Shown one piece after another: positions 1-13,000 of a stretch of DNA of 64,000 nucleotides. This DNA is from Oopsacas minuta. Taxonomy: Eukaryota; Porifera; Hexactinellida; Lyssacinosida; Leucopsacidae. The notes below the pieces were generated by a model, which was not told the origin of the DNA, ran no database searches, and saw only the letters and a program-made list of their open reading frames with translations. Numbering within the stretch: position 1 is the first letter of the stretch; each line of letters begins with the position of its first letter. A program made the translations under genes and the position numbers. Location of the stretch: the NCBI GenBank assembly GCA_024704765.1, contig JAKMXF010000314.1:343418-407417 (forward strand), in the 5' to 3' direction.

Positions 1-1071
1 TTGCAAGTGACTGCCCAGTGTGTGAGAAAATGGGAATGAAGGAAAGAAAGCGTTCGACAGGTTCATGTTGATGGGGGTGAATATAACGGATCACGACCAC
101 AAGCTGGTCTACATGACTGATATCTGGGCTCGAGTCAACACTGATGGAGTAATATTTTGCCTTTTCTACTTCAGCTACAATCGTTCAGTTATTTTCTCTG
201 CGATCACAGCGATGAACTCATCAGCAATTGTGGAAAATAACTATGATGCACTCCCGCGCCCTTTGTCCGCGTATTTGGCGATGTGACCAGCAATGAATGT
301 ATCGAACTTTGCAAGAAGCTTTAGGGTGTTAATATAGTTGCCTGAGTTAATACTATTAAATCTCTCATTGGTTCCTGGGAAAGCCAATCTGTTGGATCCA
401 AGGAATTTTACTACAGCAATTACTCTCTTTAGAACCTGTGACCAATAAACACGTTCAGGCTCTATAGAAATATTCAATTCACTATTAACGTGACCATGTT
501 GACTTTTTCGTGTAATCAGATCGAGAGTACATCGGCGATGATAGAGAGAGTTTTCATGACATTTTACTCGGTCGAAGTGTCTCCAGTTATTGAAGCCTTG
601 TATGAAGGAATTGTTGGATTCTTTCGATGTAGTCGACATAATAGTGCATTGGAAGCAGTATACATTACCCGACAACGGTGAGTAGCACAGCCATTCACGC
701 TTGCCCAATTCGCCATTTGCACGTTCAACAATAAGCATTTTGTTCTGAAAATATCTGGACTCACCATCATTGTATACCCTCTTCGATGCTGGATAACTCG
801 TTGAGCGGTTGTGCGCAGCAGCAGGGCCTAGTCGAATTAGCTGGTCTGTCATATCTGGAGCAGAATTTAGCGATTCACGCAAGTTGACGGATCTTTCAAA
901 TGTATAGACAATTGAGATATTACGAGAGGAGATGAACTGTCTTCTCCAGAGAAAAATTAAGCTCCACATATACCTGCTACAATTGTCCAAGATCATTATT
1001 AGATTATGTTGGTTGTATAGTCGCATCCTGGGGCTGTGCTGCAGTTGTGTTGGTGCGGATGAAGTTGTCAA
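1..1071 (-). pseudogene. hAT transposase remnant (ZMYM1-like, TTF zinc finger plus DUF4371), cut by window edge
   Basis: Read on the minus strand from about 1071 down to 1, this encodes the N-terminal and middle part of a hAT transposase of the type annotated as 'zinc finger MYM-type 1-like'. The zinc-finger-like segment shows REWLCYSPLSGNVYCFQC, followed by a typical NW..F.....HE..L.H block and then YWSQVLKRVIAVVKFL. Past about 240 the reading continues as DEFIAVIAEKITER and, after a frame change near 185-195, as AEVEKAKYYSISVDSSPDIS. SVDSSPD is the hallmark of the first catalytic region in this family. The frame change shows it is dead. The C-terminal half lies beyond coordinate 1, so the break there is only the window edge. 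A related copy lies at 50020-51360. Confidence 0.8.
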
Positions 1072-3208
1072 GCTTTGGCAGGTTTGATATATAACGCTCT
1101 ATGGAAGCAGCAGCATCTCGTTTCTGCGCCCCACTTTTATGTTTGTAGCAAGACACCAAATCAAAAATATAGCAAAGACAACTTATTAAGGAAAGTATCA
1201 AAATATACAAATAATTTATAATGGTCTCATATATAGTAGGAAATGGTGATTTGTTATGAATAAACACCTATAATATGTTTTCACAATTTCACCTTAGTTA
1301 ATTCATAGAGTTCATTGTTGACAAATTGATCTCCAGCCTTAAAAATAAGGAATTGTTCTTATGAATTGGAGAATATAAAGAAAGACAATTCAATTATGAG
1401 CAATTAGCTAATAATTAAAGTGGACAATGAAAGTAAACTAAAACATCTAAAAGATTACCTAAACCCGGCTCGGGTCTGCGATTAGGTAAATATTCACTGC
1501 TTTGGGCCCAGTGCGATCGCACATTCCGCATATGCGGTAATTCAGCCCTGCCTGGTTACCACACACGCTGATACATAAAGAATAAACAATATTACGTTCT
1601 ATGAGAAGATGTACTAGTGTTCTATAAATAAACTAAGAGATACAGTAAATTCTTTGGATATCAAACATTTTTGGGTAGATTGTAGTAACTCAGATTCAAG
1701 AAGTTGGTTTGGCTATAAATTAGCAAGTAGTTTCTAGTGTTGCCATAGAAACGTAATTAAACAGTGCTTCAATATCGTTAAGACAATTCAAGGGAAATTC
1801 GAGTTAGTTCAAATTGGCGTAAGATCGAATTATAGGATAGATTTTGCATTGGATATATCAGAGAATTTTTAAGGTAAAAAAATTTGTTCGACTTTCTGAA
1901 AGTTTGAATTAACGCTTGTCGATTGTAACAACAAAACAACGAAAAGATCTTGTTTTCATGATAAATATGCAAGAAATATCAAGCAAAATAAATGACTGCG
2001 GAGGTTGATGCAGCAAATCATGTTTGTAGATTATTTAGAAGTACTATATCTGCATAACTAGACACAGCTAACCAAGCGGAGTCGAACAAATGGTCACACG
2101 ATGTGGGTTCCGACAAAATTTGAGAATGGAATGATGCTACGTTCCTGAGACATTCCTGTGTTGCAAAAGAAAAATTCCAAAGATGGCCAATTAATCCGTC
2201 AAATGCTGGAAATTTGATTCTGAGTAATAATCTGGTGGTTAAAAGTACGAATGAAATTGAACAGGTTAACACATAGGGGATGAATCAACGAATTAGCAGA
2301 CAGCGGCAAATTTACAAGTTTGAAGATATTGGAGTTCGCTCTAAGAACAGTCTATCAAACTTCGGGAAACAATTCAGCCATGAGTTGCATCAACTTTCTT
2401 CTATACGTATACAATATATAGCTTGTTGATGCCCAATAATTTATACATAAAACATTCTTAGGATAGCTAGGTACTTGATTATCAACTTGACATTAATATG
2501 CTCAACTTTGGGTTTTCCAAATTTGCTTCGAAAACACTTGATACGTCTGAAAGTTTGAGGGAATCAACCGACTTACCACTGTATAGAATATCATGTACCC
2601 CCCATACAAAGAGTTACCTTTCAGGATTAAAAAGAAGATGTAGGCCATTTAGACCATCCAAATTAAAAAAAATTCTCAATGTTTAGAATAAAAATTTGGG
2701 CCTTTTAACGAGATCTAAATGATATGATAAATCAAACAATTTATAACAAAGAAATATTGATAAACTGAGGAGAAAATATTGTTTATGAAAATTGGTAAAA
2801 ACGTTAAGAAATCAAGGGACCTTAGAGAGGCCGATCTATTAAATCGTGATTAAAAATAATTTAGAATAGTGGGCAGTGGTGCGAGGTAGCACCGTCATTC
2901 TGAAGCAGCACGTCATGTAGTGCGTGTTTTAAGGTGGTCAGCACCAGTGTGGGTGGTACTCAGCGGTGCATCCAGTGCGCAACAACAACAACAATAAATA
3001 AGATTGATAAATTAGAAGTTTCATAAATATAAATTAACAAAATACGCCAACCTATATTAACTGAAAATTTCATAATCACTTGGTCCAAATAAAAATTCAA
3101 CGTTATAATAAAAATATTATCAATAATAATGATTTAGTGGAGGTAATGATATGCACAGTCAATTAAAATAGCCTGACCTATAAGGGCTTAGTGCACATTA
3201 AAATAAAC
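1072..3208. other. Stretch without recognisable gene
   Basis: AT-rich sequence with no reading frame that resembles a known protein. A GC-richer patch sits at about 1460-1560. The minus-strand frame at 2018-2272 is open but matches nothing I recognise. The stretch probably belongs to the 3' side of the JIP-type gene or to intergenic DNA. The only structured piece is the SINE-like unit listed separately. Confidence 0.4.
2875..2998 (+). repeat. SINE-like GC-rich unit with a CAA tail
   Basis: A block of about 110 bases, much richer in GC than its surroundings, ends in a short (CAA)n run followed by AT-rich DNA. A compact GC-rich body with a simple-repeat tail is the layout of a short interspersed element. 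I see no good tRNA A or B box, so the class is open. It could also be a degraded MITE end. Confidence 0.25.
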
Positions 3209-6200
3209 TTAAGTTCTAGTCGAAGTTAGGGTATATGTACAGGTATACAAAAAAACGTTTGGAGTGTAACATGAGCATCTGGGCAAATTTCTTTCATCAG
3301 ACCAGAATTGGTCAAGAAGTCTTTTGAAGGTAGACAATGTAGGAGCTGCACAACGTTGATAGGCAATTTGTTCCACTGGTTTACTGTTATTCTTGTAAAA
3401 ATTTGATCTTATTTTTGATTTAGGTGGTTTGTTGCACGGAGGCAGCAATACAAGGGAGTGTCCTCTAGGTCGATATTGGGATCTTAGAGAGGGTGGTAAT
3501 GTAAAATTACGCGAAATAACACCATTTATGAGTTTCCATGTGAAAATTAAGCCAGCTCTTCTTCTATTTCCAAACAAATTAGGTCAAGAGTATGCATTCT
3601 AACTCTGTACAGAAGATGGGAAACCATTTTCCAGCCTTACAATATCCGATTTCAAAAAAGAAGAGCATATAATACTTGCATATTCAGGCTTTGGTCTTGT
3701 GAAGATCTTATAAAAGTTTTCAAAAATTCTGGTGTTATACGTTCTTTTAAATACGTCAATAAGTCTGTTTGCGCTAAACGCAATCTTTGCGATATGTTCA
3801 GAGAAAGACTAGATAAATATGATTTCAACCAATTTAAAAGATTTCCCCTTATACAGTGGAAGCCGCTTAATCGGGACTCGGATAATCGGAATATCCGCTT
3901 AAATGGGACAATGATTTGTGAACAGATTTTGACATAGCTAAATCACCGGATAATTGGGACCTCGAACGGTTAATCGGCATTTTTTATCCCGATTAACTGA
4001 ATATGAATTTATATTCACTTAATTGGGATTTCATCCCAAATAAACGATTGTATAATTAATTCAGAATCATTGCAACTTGGTTTGTTTTGAAAACTGGGAA
4101 TTAAAATATTCTACAACCATAACAATACAACACCATACAATTGCAATGTATAACAAAGATTATTAACTCTGATCTCTCCCTATATAATCAGGATTTAATA
4201 GTAGAGTAATAAGATATTTCTGGTTCTGATTTGAGACCATGGAAACTAGTTTTGAAAACTTGAATATTATATAATTGGTTAATCGGACAAAGCATTGACT
4301 CCCGAGATCTACCGATTAAGCGACTTCCACTGTACCACAAATCTATTCCAACTTGCCTATTAGTATTATTTGTTGAACTATGTCAAAAGCTTTCGCGAAG
4401 TCAATAAAGACAACGTCTAATGGCAACCCCTTGTCAATTGCAAGCGTCCATTCCTCAATTACTTCGAGCAAACTGGTTACACATGATTTTTTAGGCAAGA
4501 ACCCATGCTGGTTTTCTTGAATTATGATATTGCTAAGTAGGTGATTTAGGATAGTAGGTTTGATGATAATCTCAAATATTTTGACCACAACGGATGTTAG
4601 GGAAATAGGTCAATAATTCTCGGCAAGAACACGCGAAGTTTTTTATGTATGGGTACAATATCCGCCAATTTCCAATCATTTGGTGAGATTCCCGATTGAC
4701 TGCTCTTGGAAAAGATAAGGTATAAAGGAAAGCCAAAAAACTAGAGTACATTTGTAATAACATGGGATGAATACAACAGGACCAAGAGGTTTTGATACCA
4801 ATAATAATTCCAACTTATGCCATACCATTTCTTCAATTAGTTCCAAATCAGATACGCGGTTTACGATATGTAATAGAGGAGCTTAGAAAGTTCTATCTCT
4901 ATTGGAGAGTTGAAAACGGAGGAGAAATGCTTGGAAAACATATTAGCTGATTGTGATTCACTAGTTAATTCGCCAAATGAATCAAATAGAGAAATATCGT
5001 GATTTGAATCTATCATCTGCTGCTTAGCGTAGAGAAAGAACTTCTTGATATTTAGAGGTGTGTTGAGATTTTGAGATAATTTCTTCTCAGAATTACGCCT
5101 CAAATTAAGCGATAATTTGGTAACTCTATCTCTCGCCCTGGTGAAAGAATAGTAAGATCCTTGCGTAGGGGTATTAACATAATCCATCCAAAGTTTAAGC
5201 CTACTTCTCCCAGCTGATTTAAAAGATGAACTATTTAAATATTGGAAACCTTTCCTAATTCTGATCTTCTTTCTGGAACACACGAGAGCATAGATTCATA
5301 CAAACATACAAAATCCTCCCAAAGATCAGTAACAGATTTGTTAGAATTTTTGTTAAAATTTGTGCTCCATTTTTCCGAAATACCATCAACAAGTTCACCA
5401 TATATTTTGTGATATTTGATATAGTAAATTGTACTCCCTCCTATAATAACTTAAATCATAATCAAGGAGTAAAATACCGTGGTCGTTTCCTTTCAAAGGA
5501 GGCCTAACTGTAAGACCAGAAACAGACGCTTCCTCATTAGTAAAATAAGATCTAAGAAACTGCTTGATCGTGAACTATGTCTTGTTGCTTCTGTCACATG
5601 ATGGTATAAAATAAGTCCTCTATTACATCTAGAAATTCATAGGCCTCTGAGGTAGAGTGATGGTGCATGACATTATGTGAAAATCAATCGATTCCTCCCA
5701 GATAGAAATCGCCCAATAAAATTAGCTTCTTATCTAACAATGATCTCATAATATCAAACACAATAAAGGTTTCATGCAGGCATAGGTTCGGGCGGACGAT
5801 AAAAAACTGCAACAAATAAAACCGTGTATTCAGTTTAAGAATTAGTGCATCAAATCCGTACACAGAATTTGATACAATTTGTTGCGTTTTGCTAAGCATA
5901 CTGTTGTCAGTATAGATAGCTACTCCACCTCCCTTTCTAGACTGTCTTGAACTAAAAAATCCTTCATATCCCTTTATCTGTAATTCAGTATTGGGTCCAA
6001 ACCATGTTTCAGTAACTGCTACGATCTACGATATTTGCCTCTCCAGAGCTAAAGTTTGTTCAAATTCTGACACTGTATTACATAGAAAACGGCGATTAGT
6101 ATATAAAACATTCAAAGATTCACATTTAACTGAGACTTCAGAACCATTTAAACAACCAGTATAATCAGAACTTTCCGAGGTAATCATAAGAAGTGATTTA

Positions 6201-6235
6201 GTAGTAGGCAATAATAACACCTTATCCAAGTTCTA
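3209..6235 (-). pseudogene. Non-LTR retrotransposon (Jockey/CR1-like LINE) ORF2 remnant
   Basis: Read right to left on the minus strand, the order is that of a Jockey/CR1-group ORF2. An AP-endonuclease-like part comes first, with TETWFG near 6020 and KGGGVAIYTD near 5920, then KLILLGDFYLGGID near 5700. A linker follows at 5283-4861. The start of reverse transcriptase is at 4588-4343, including QHGFLPKKSC and VVFIDFAKAFD. RT resumes after a nested MITE with GNLLNWLKSYLS near 3840 and ends with a C-terminal LPPSLRSQYRPRGH and APTLSTFKRLLD near 3310-3510. There are many stops and frame changes. The segment that should hold the catalytic YADD box is missing between about 3840 and 3790, so the copy is dead. 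Endonuclease residues are only partly preserved. The 5' end is truncated, as is usual for LINE insertions. Confidence 0.8.
3854..4332. mobile_element. Pogo/Tigger-like MITE nested in the LINE
   Basis: The ends form terminal inverted repeats of about 21 bases with one mismatch, CAGTGGAAGCCGCTTAATCG on the left against the reverse complement of the right end. The element is flanked by TA on both sides (3852-3853 and 4333-4334). The interior repeats AATCGGGAC-type words and has no coding capacity. TA target duplications and CAGT ends are typical of pogo/Tigger derivatives. It interrupts the reverse transcriptase of the LINE, which reads on either side, so it arrived later. Confidence 0.8.
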
Positions 6236-6326
6236 ATATGTTTTAGAAGAGAAAAAGCTGGCTCAGCACCAGTACTAGATACTGGATGAGTAACTACAAT
6301 TGTGAGTAACCAAGATATGTGATGAG

Positions 6327-8260
6327 AACAACACGTCGTATAATAGAAATCCATATATTAGATTAATACACTTTTGTATAGATGATTGGTGAATCAGCGA
6401 AATCAACTCTAGCCTTTCTTCGTCGACTTTCAACAGCCCCAGGAACTTCTGCTAGCTTGCTTGCTGTCATTGCCTGTCCTCAGACCATTTGTCATTTTGA
6501 GTGTACATGTTTCAGCTTCTGTATCCCGCTCTTCCAGCTTAACTCTGATTCCCTCTACTGTGTCTACTGCAGATACGATGTCGAAATTTACATCTTACAA
6601 TGTCTCACCCAGCATTTTAGTTAGACCAAGAACTGCTTGTAAAATGCATAAATCAATCACGAAACTCGTATCCAACTGCGCCAATAATCCACGTGCAGTA
6701 GCTGTGCGCGATAAATTTTTGATATAGTTTGGATTGCTAGAAGGGTACGAAGTACTGCGTTAAACGATTCGTATCTTGAGCTCTAGCGAGTCACTGGATG
6801 TCTCTTTAGCGAGATTGGAGGCAGTTCATCGATTATCTGGTCTTCGATCAACTGTATCTGTTCACGCTCAAATTCAATATGCACAATTGAAGCGGACAGA
6901 AATGTATACAACATAGAAAGTAATCCTAGAATCTCACTAAATTCACCAGCACCACGCATTGCATTAACGAGCGCGAGGTTCAGTCTGTGAGAAAAACAAT
7001 GTGTGTATATGGCCTCAGGATTCATATATTTAATGCGGTCCTGAACACCAGATACTGACCCTGACATAACATGAGCTCCATCATAACACTGAAACATCAT
7101 CATAGAAATTTGAACTAAATTTGTATTTAAGACAGTTAAAATGTGGTTCGAGATGCTCTTTACATCTAGTCCATCTATTGAAGACATCTCTAATAGAACT
7201 TCGGTTGGTTCACAAGTGTTCAGATCAACGAAACGAAGTATACAAGCCAAACGCTCAACTTTAGTAATGTCTTTCGTTTAATCGCATATAAGGGCATAAC
7301 GTCTACTCCTTTCTAGATCATGCACGATTTCCTCCCGAATTGGCTTAGCCATAATCCCAAGGAGTTCATTTTGGAAATCTGGACTTGTATATTTAGCACT
7401 TTTTCCTAATGCAGATTCCTGTTCACTATCTCATCATGTTCTAAAAGTAGGGTTAAAGTTTCCAGAAAATTACCTCGATTAAGTGAGTCTTCACCTTCTC
7501 TGTGGCCACGAATAGGTAAAGCTTGAAGCGCAACAATTCTAATTACTTCACATACAGTTTTGATGTAATATCGGTTCTTTACTTGAAATTTATCTCCCCT
7601 GTCACAGTCTCACTGCAATGCTCTTATCCCTCACAGCTAAAATTTTATGGTACTCAATCCACGTTCTACGATAGGTAAGATAGTTTGTGATCAGGCCTGA
7701 TACCATGATCACTTATTCCTTTGGGTTTATTCCAATTGCTGAATCCATTCATATATAGGCTGGAGGAATTCCCGAATGACCAAAATGTCTACGGCAGAAA
7801 CAGAAGATAGCATCCTTTTCTATGGAATACTTGAGCTGATCATATAATTTGGTACGAAGCAATTGCATTGAATCTTTTTAGATGGTCTCTAACTTCCTGT
7901 AATGGAAATCGACTTAAAATAGGACGGGGGATAATAGATCCCCCCTGGTTTGTGAAATATTTGGAGCTGGAGCTTAGGTACTAAAAGTAGGAACCAGAAT
8001 GAGAGAACCAGCTTCTTTTACCTCTTCTCTGACTCGGTTTTGTGTATGCATTGATAGAAATTGTTCCCTTATGCTTTACAGTTACACGTACTAAATATTT
8101 TATAAGTTAATTATACAGCGATGATCGGTAGATTCAATTTTCAGCCCTATACGACCTTCCTACCGATCATTGGCATAAAGTGTCGATGTGATTATAAGTC
8201 AATAATGGATTCTGTGAAGACAGATCATTGGTGATACCGATGAATGTTGTATCAGTATTT
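6327..8260 (-). mobile_element. Defective hAT (ZMYM1-like) element, copy 1 of an inverted pair
   Basis: Nearly identical, in opposite orientation, to 54641-56573. On the minus strand it reads as a hAT transposase lacking its N-terminal zinc finger. It begins with RYYIKTVCEVIRIVAL and IRGHREGEDSLNRGNFLETL, continues through REEIVHDLERSRRYALICD, and then has an open 155-codon frame (7250-6783) with FQCYDGAHVMSGSVSGVQDR and YTHCFSHRLNLALVNA. After that come SSRYESFNAVLRT and ARGLLAQLDTSFVID. In-frame stops lie after ALICD, at the expected Trp before SSRYESF, and in GETL*DVNF. All three are shared with the other copy. The C-terminal dimerisation domain is absent. The 5' side (about 8120-8255) carries GATCGGTAG and its inverse several times, like subterminal repeats. 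Confidence 0.85.
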
Positions 8261-9857
8261 AAAGAATATAAAAAATAGAAACAATAAATATTCTCTTGTG
8301 CGAATAATATATATGTGACTCGCAAATCGTGAACTTGAGGGTGCACAATTAAATTAGACACATATCCGCGGACCATCATAATTGTATTCTGGTTACGCCA
8401 CTAATTTAGAGTGTAAATATGTGCATAACTAGATTAAGCTAGCCTAGCGGCGTCGAACGAGGGTTCAAATTTGTCACATTGAAGGGTACCTGTGATTCAA
8501 ATTTCAAACTTCTAGATTGTATATTGGCTGGGCAGTGGTAAATAATGTGAAAATATTTGAAAATACAAAAGGTGATAATAACGTCAAAATTTCGTCATAG
8601 GGATGAATTTTCGTGCAAGATTCAACTGGCCCGAACGAAGCCAAAAATACCCCTATATGCCAAAAATCATCCCTGGGATTCTCCAGTTTCTTCAATCAAT
8701 TACGAACATAAAAAATTATATATATACATACATACACACAGACATTTATTGCGTTTTAATAGTATAGATTTAGATCAATAAATTTGAAACAAATCAAATT
8801 GAATAAATAAATCGGATAACTGCAATATCTACGAAATATAGTTTTTGTTGGCCCCAGTAGTGCCCTCGCGCGCACTTGGAAAATAGTATATATTCAGGCT
8901 AATATACATAGCAATAATATTACCAACTAAGACATTACGGACAAGAGGGGAAACTATATATATATATATTTCAGGTATATTTGTTGTTTTTGGGACTTTA
9001 TTTCAAACAGAGTAAAGGCCAAAATTGTTCAATATGAACTAATAATACAGTAGGTCCTCCACAAAAGGATACACAATACTTGGTTAAGAGATACACACGT
9101 TCCAAGTATAGAGTATATATACTTAACAATCTGATCAAATTGTATTTACAGATATATATATATGTCCAACAGTTAAAATATCAATGGGATTTTGGTAGAA
9201 ATTTGATGACAATTCCCGTCGCAACCACATAATTCGGGGAGTAAATCAACTAATTCCCATTGCCATTTTGAATGGGAATTGAGTTTGAAACACAAATCCC
9301 AATACCATTCAGGAAATTAAGCCATAACTGGACCATGGTCCATGGTCTCCCACCATGAAACAAACTCAGTATACGAAAAATAGCAATTCCCGCCTGGGTG
9401 GATGAGGTAACAACCAGTGCCGTAATTACTTTGTCTGGGCCCCGCATAATCAGGTAGGAGGCCATCTTTTCTCTTTAGCTAACTTCCGCTTCTCAAAACC
9501 GGAAGGATATTTTCTCTTCATATGTTAGCTGAAGAGAAAATATCCTTCATGGTTGAAATTGGTTAGCAAAAAAGACCAAATTAAAAATTAGGTATCAAAA
9601 CAAAAAATCAAATATGCATGCGGAAAGTACAATTGTTATAATTAGGATATTTTAGAATGGATCATTTCGAATTATCAGTCAAAGGGTGGCCCAATTGGGG
9701 CCCCCCGGCGATGGCGGTGTCGCGGGGGTAGGTAGTTACAGCCATGGTAGCAGCGTTTCAACAGAAGGTGCAGTGTATCGTAGACGATTAATGAAATTAT
9801 TGCTATTGGATACAACATATTTGGTAAACAGAATATAACATACATATAGTTAGTTAC
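8261..9857. other. Stretch without recognisable gene; repeat debris
   Basis: No coding sequence recognised. About 8540-8775 resembles the 3' end of a non-LTR or Helitron-like repeat: it has a conserved-looking block around 8590-8700, then TA/CA microsatellite and TTTTAATAGTATAGATTTA. A (TA)n run lies near 8957. A GC-rich island with GGGGCCCCCCGG lies at about 9690-9770 in otherwise AT-rich DNA. The frame at 9250-9465 on the minus strand matches nothing I know. The stretch lies 3' of the third JIP exon, so it is probably intronic. Confidence 0.4.
9502..9548. repeat. Perfect 19-bp hairpin
   Basis: GAAGGATATTTTCTCTTCA at 9502-9520 and its exact reverse complement at 9530-9548 are separated by a 9-base loop. 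It could be a small fold-back transposon relic or a short hairpin transcript. The stem is too short for a typical animal miRNA precursor unless the flanks also pair, which I do not see. Confidence 0.6.
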
Positions 9858-10067
9858 CTCCTAGTATTTCGAGGAATGTTTGGAGAAAAATCCTTGTATG
9901 TAGCTGGCAAATATTTCCGTTCAACTTCGTCAACACCAACAGAATTCTTCAAACCATGTAAAATTAATGAGTTACTTCTCTTTTCTTTGTGATCAGATAA
10001 AAGTAACTGACGGAAATGTACATTTTGAGTTTCAAGAGAGCTTTGTTGTGAGATAAGAATATCATAC
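9858..10067 (-). CDS. JIP3/JIP4-like scaffold, third coding exon (coiled coil)
   Basis: An open minus-strand exon of 210 bases. It follows a splice acceptor (ttgctctag, just above 10067) and ends in AGGAG|GTAACT at 9858. It begins with the single base needed to complete the AG left by the exon at 19939-20213. The join reads RRMEER then YDILISQQSSLETQN, continuing the coiled coil without a break. The exon goes on with VHFRQLLLSDHKEKRSNSL and ends in phase 2. Heptad-like hydrophobic spacing fits the long coiled coil after the RH1 domain of JIP3/JIP4, though residues beyond the first 20 are not strongly conserved with what I know of the family. The call rests on phase, splice sites and coiled-coil continuity. 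Later exons should lie to the left, and I could not recognise any before coordinate 1. Confidence 0.6.
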
Positions 10068-13000
10068 CTAGAGCAATCCGGTATAGTTCAAAGTAATATG
10101 ATTCTGTAATGGCATATATGGCTATAAGAGTAAGCACAAACACACGGCAACCAAAAGGCTAAATACATGAATACACTAGGCTGTACCAAATATTTCGAAA
10201 TTTTGCCAGTTCAATTACTCATATTAGAAGGCTACTCCGATATGAACAATTACATCAGCAAATTTCAGAAAATATGGAAATATCCAAAGTTTAAGCCATT
10301 TGAGATACTAAATGAAAAATAGTCGAGAATTTAAACATCATAATGTTCTCTAGTAATTGTTTCATGTCGGATGATAATAAAATTAACAATATGTATCAGG
10401 ACTTCATCTAGATTAGGTAACCCGCGATCCGAAGCGGGTAATATTTGAATTTCGAGCACCATAATATATTAAGAACATGGGGATATATGGAACCTGCATA
10501 TACCGACACTTACATATCCTGAAGACTATATAACCCGACTGTGTATATGATCTAAAAATAGCTAACAATACAAATACACCTCTATAATCCAACAATTGCT
10601 AATATGAATTCACATGTTATGAGCCCTAAACTTGTGCAGTGTGCATGGATATATAGCAATCATATCTACCCCTTCATAGCCTGATCGACAATTGGGGGCA
10701 CAAAATTTTTTCTGTATAAAAACCAATGTAGAGAGGTAGAATCAGATGTAGGATACCTTGTAGTATTTTACAATCTTCTTCCTTTATTCACCAAAGCTCA
10801 TACAGCGTGAGTATATGGGTACTACATTTTAAAGGGTAGTTTCATGTGTATATTCTATTATGTCTAATATATAAACAGACAACAACTCTACCACTACGGG
10901 ATACAAATCGATATGATACATTTGTTCTCACGGAGTTCCGTTATTCAGCCTCTATTGACGGGTTTCACCTCCATATTTTATTGTTATCGGAAGTTCTAAT
11001 TTGATCCCAGATGTTTGATGGATCATCAACACGAGATTTGAGTCCATAGTCTGTTTCCATGCACAATCAATATGGTTCTATCACCAATGCGCTCTTCAGC
11101 ACACATGACATTTGATCCTTTATCAGTTTTGCATGATGTGTCTACAATTAGCTCCTCCAGATTTACTTGAATCACTTCTACATTACCAACTTTGTGCCTT
11201 ACGAAAATATGAGCATCGATACATTGGATGATTCAGTTTGCACGAACTGTCTATCCTCATTTCCTCGGAATTTAGATAAAAATTATCATTCATCTTATCA
11301 ATCACCAATCTTTATTCAACGAGACCATTTTTTGGAACATTCCATAATTTATTCCTTATTATTTTCTCCAGAAATTCTGTCATCTTGTAGCCTTTGGAAT
11401 TGTATTCGTTATTTCAAACTAACGACTACAGTCATTAGTTCGAATTTCGTGATGCAATCGTAACTTTACATAGAACACGCGTCCACATCCCAACTATTGA
11501 TTAGGATTAACATCAATTAGATTGAGTTTGATTGTGGCCGAGATGAAACTGTTTGAACAATTGGCGTCTTAATTATATGGACTGTCGACTCTCCAGCTTT
11601 GGCTCATCCTTATCTCCAAGATTTTATTAACTTATAAATTGTAATACTTTTGTTTGTCATATATTTTTATGCTTAAATTTTATTTTGAACTTGAAATCTT
11701 CTTCTATATTTTCCCAGCTATATACATTTATTTCTGTACAACATTCCAAGTCGCTGTTCTGACCCCGGTCAATTACAATGAGCAATATGGAACATGCAAC
11801 AGTTGCCGGTATATACAATTCCACACAAGCCAGTTTAACTCAGAGCTCTCCACTAGGAAGATTTTGCTGATTTCAAAACTGTTATTTTCCAAGCATTTAG
11901 TGAAAGAGAGTTTGAATATCCACATAGAGTACCCAATGGAGATGGTACTTGTTGAGAAGCTCCTCGCAAGTTCGAAAACTGAAGAAGCTGCGGTATCCTC
12001 TTTTACATGAATGCCCAGTTTACTGTTCCATAAAGTCTATCACGAATCGGCTTAGTGTCTTCTCTCAAATAATGATAAACTCCTCTCCCAAGCAATCGAT
12101 CTCAGTCTGATCTCAAACGTTGAAGAGAATAAGAATTTTCTGATTACCCTATTCAGGAATTTGCAAGTTAATTTACCATTTCATTTTACCAATGTCTAAA
12201 ACATACGCATCCCTAACTAGTCTAGATATCAAATAATTGCAATTGATACAGTCTTGTTAGTAGAAATTTATATTTCAGTAAATCACACCATAAAGTGGAA
12301 ATTTATCGAAGTTTCCTGAAGGAAACTCGATAAATGCTACTAGATCAGATCGCTTTTTACCATAACCTAATAAACCAACATTATTATATACCGTCTAGAC
12401 GAGATCACATCCAACAAGATCCAGATGGTATCCATGATAAGTCAAATAATGAATTGCATGGTTGTCCAGATGTTCTTCGATTGCAACATTGTTTCTTAAA
12501 CTTTTTAGAACCTCTGCTCTTATTCCACCAATAACTTTTATGCACTGTGGCAAGAGTAAATTAAACTTTAGAATACCGATGTGTCAATATTTCTTGGAAT
12601 TATATCATGTATATGCAAATATTGATGTTAAAGGAAAGGTACTTCTTGACCTTTAGTACTTTCACATCCATCGGGCAGGAAAATTTACAATTGAAAGCAT
12701 AATTTGCATATTTGTTATATGTCATTGAAATTTTGGTGTAACACAACACAAGCTTCTGAGGTACACCGGTTCAGAACGGCGGACTCTCTGCATCGAATGT
12801 ATAGCAGACTTTTTTAAGACCACGGACCCCCTAAGTGGGTCGTGGATCCTATGTTGAGAACAACTCGGGACAAGCTGACGCCATAAGTCAGGGCAGTGAA
12901 TCCGCGAATCTCTTGCCTTGAACTGAAACTGCATATCATTTTGATTCGTGGAGATTCAATATTCCAGACTTGAAACGACATTATCGCTCGTGTAAAATTT

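Noticed and set aside
2055-2120. tRNA-like A and B boxes, also near 8430-8480
   Set aside because: The promoter boxes match only loosely, spacing differs between the two places, and no cloverleaf can be drawn.
2018-2272. Open minus-strand frame of 84 codons
   Set aside because: No domain, no splice context and AT-rich composition like its surroundings.
6382-6727. Two open plus-strand frames, also present inverted at 56173-56518
   Set aside because: They lie antisense to the hAT transposase of the duplicated element; their conservation only reflects the near-identity of the two copies.
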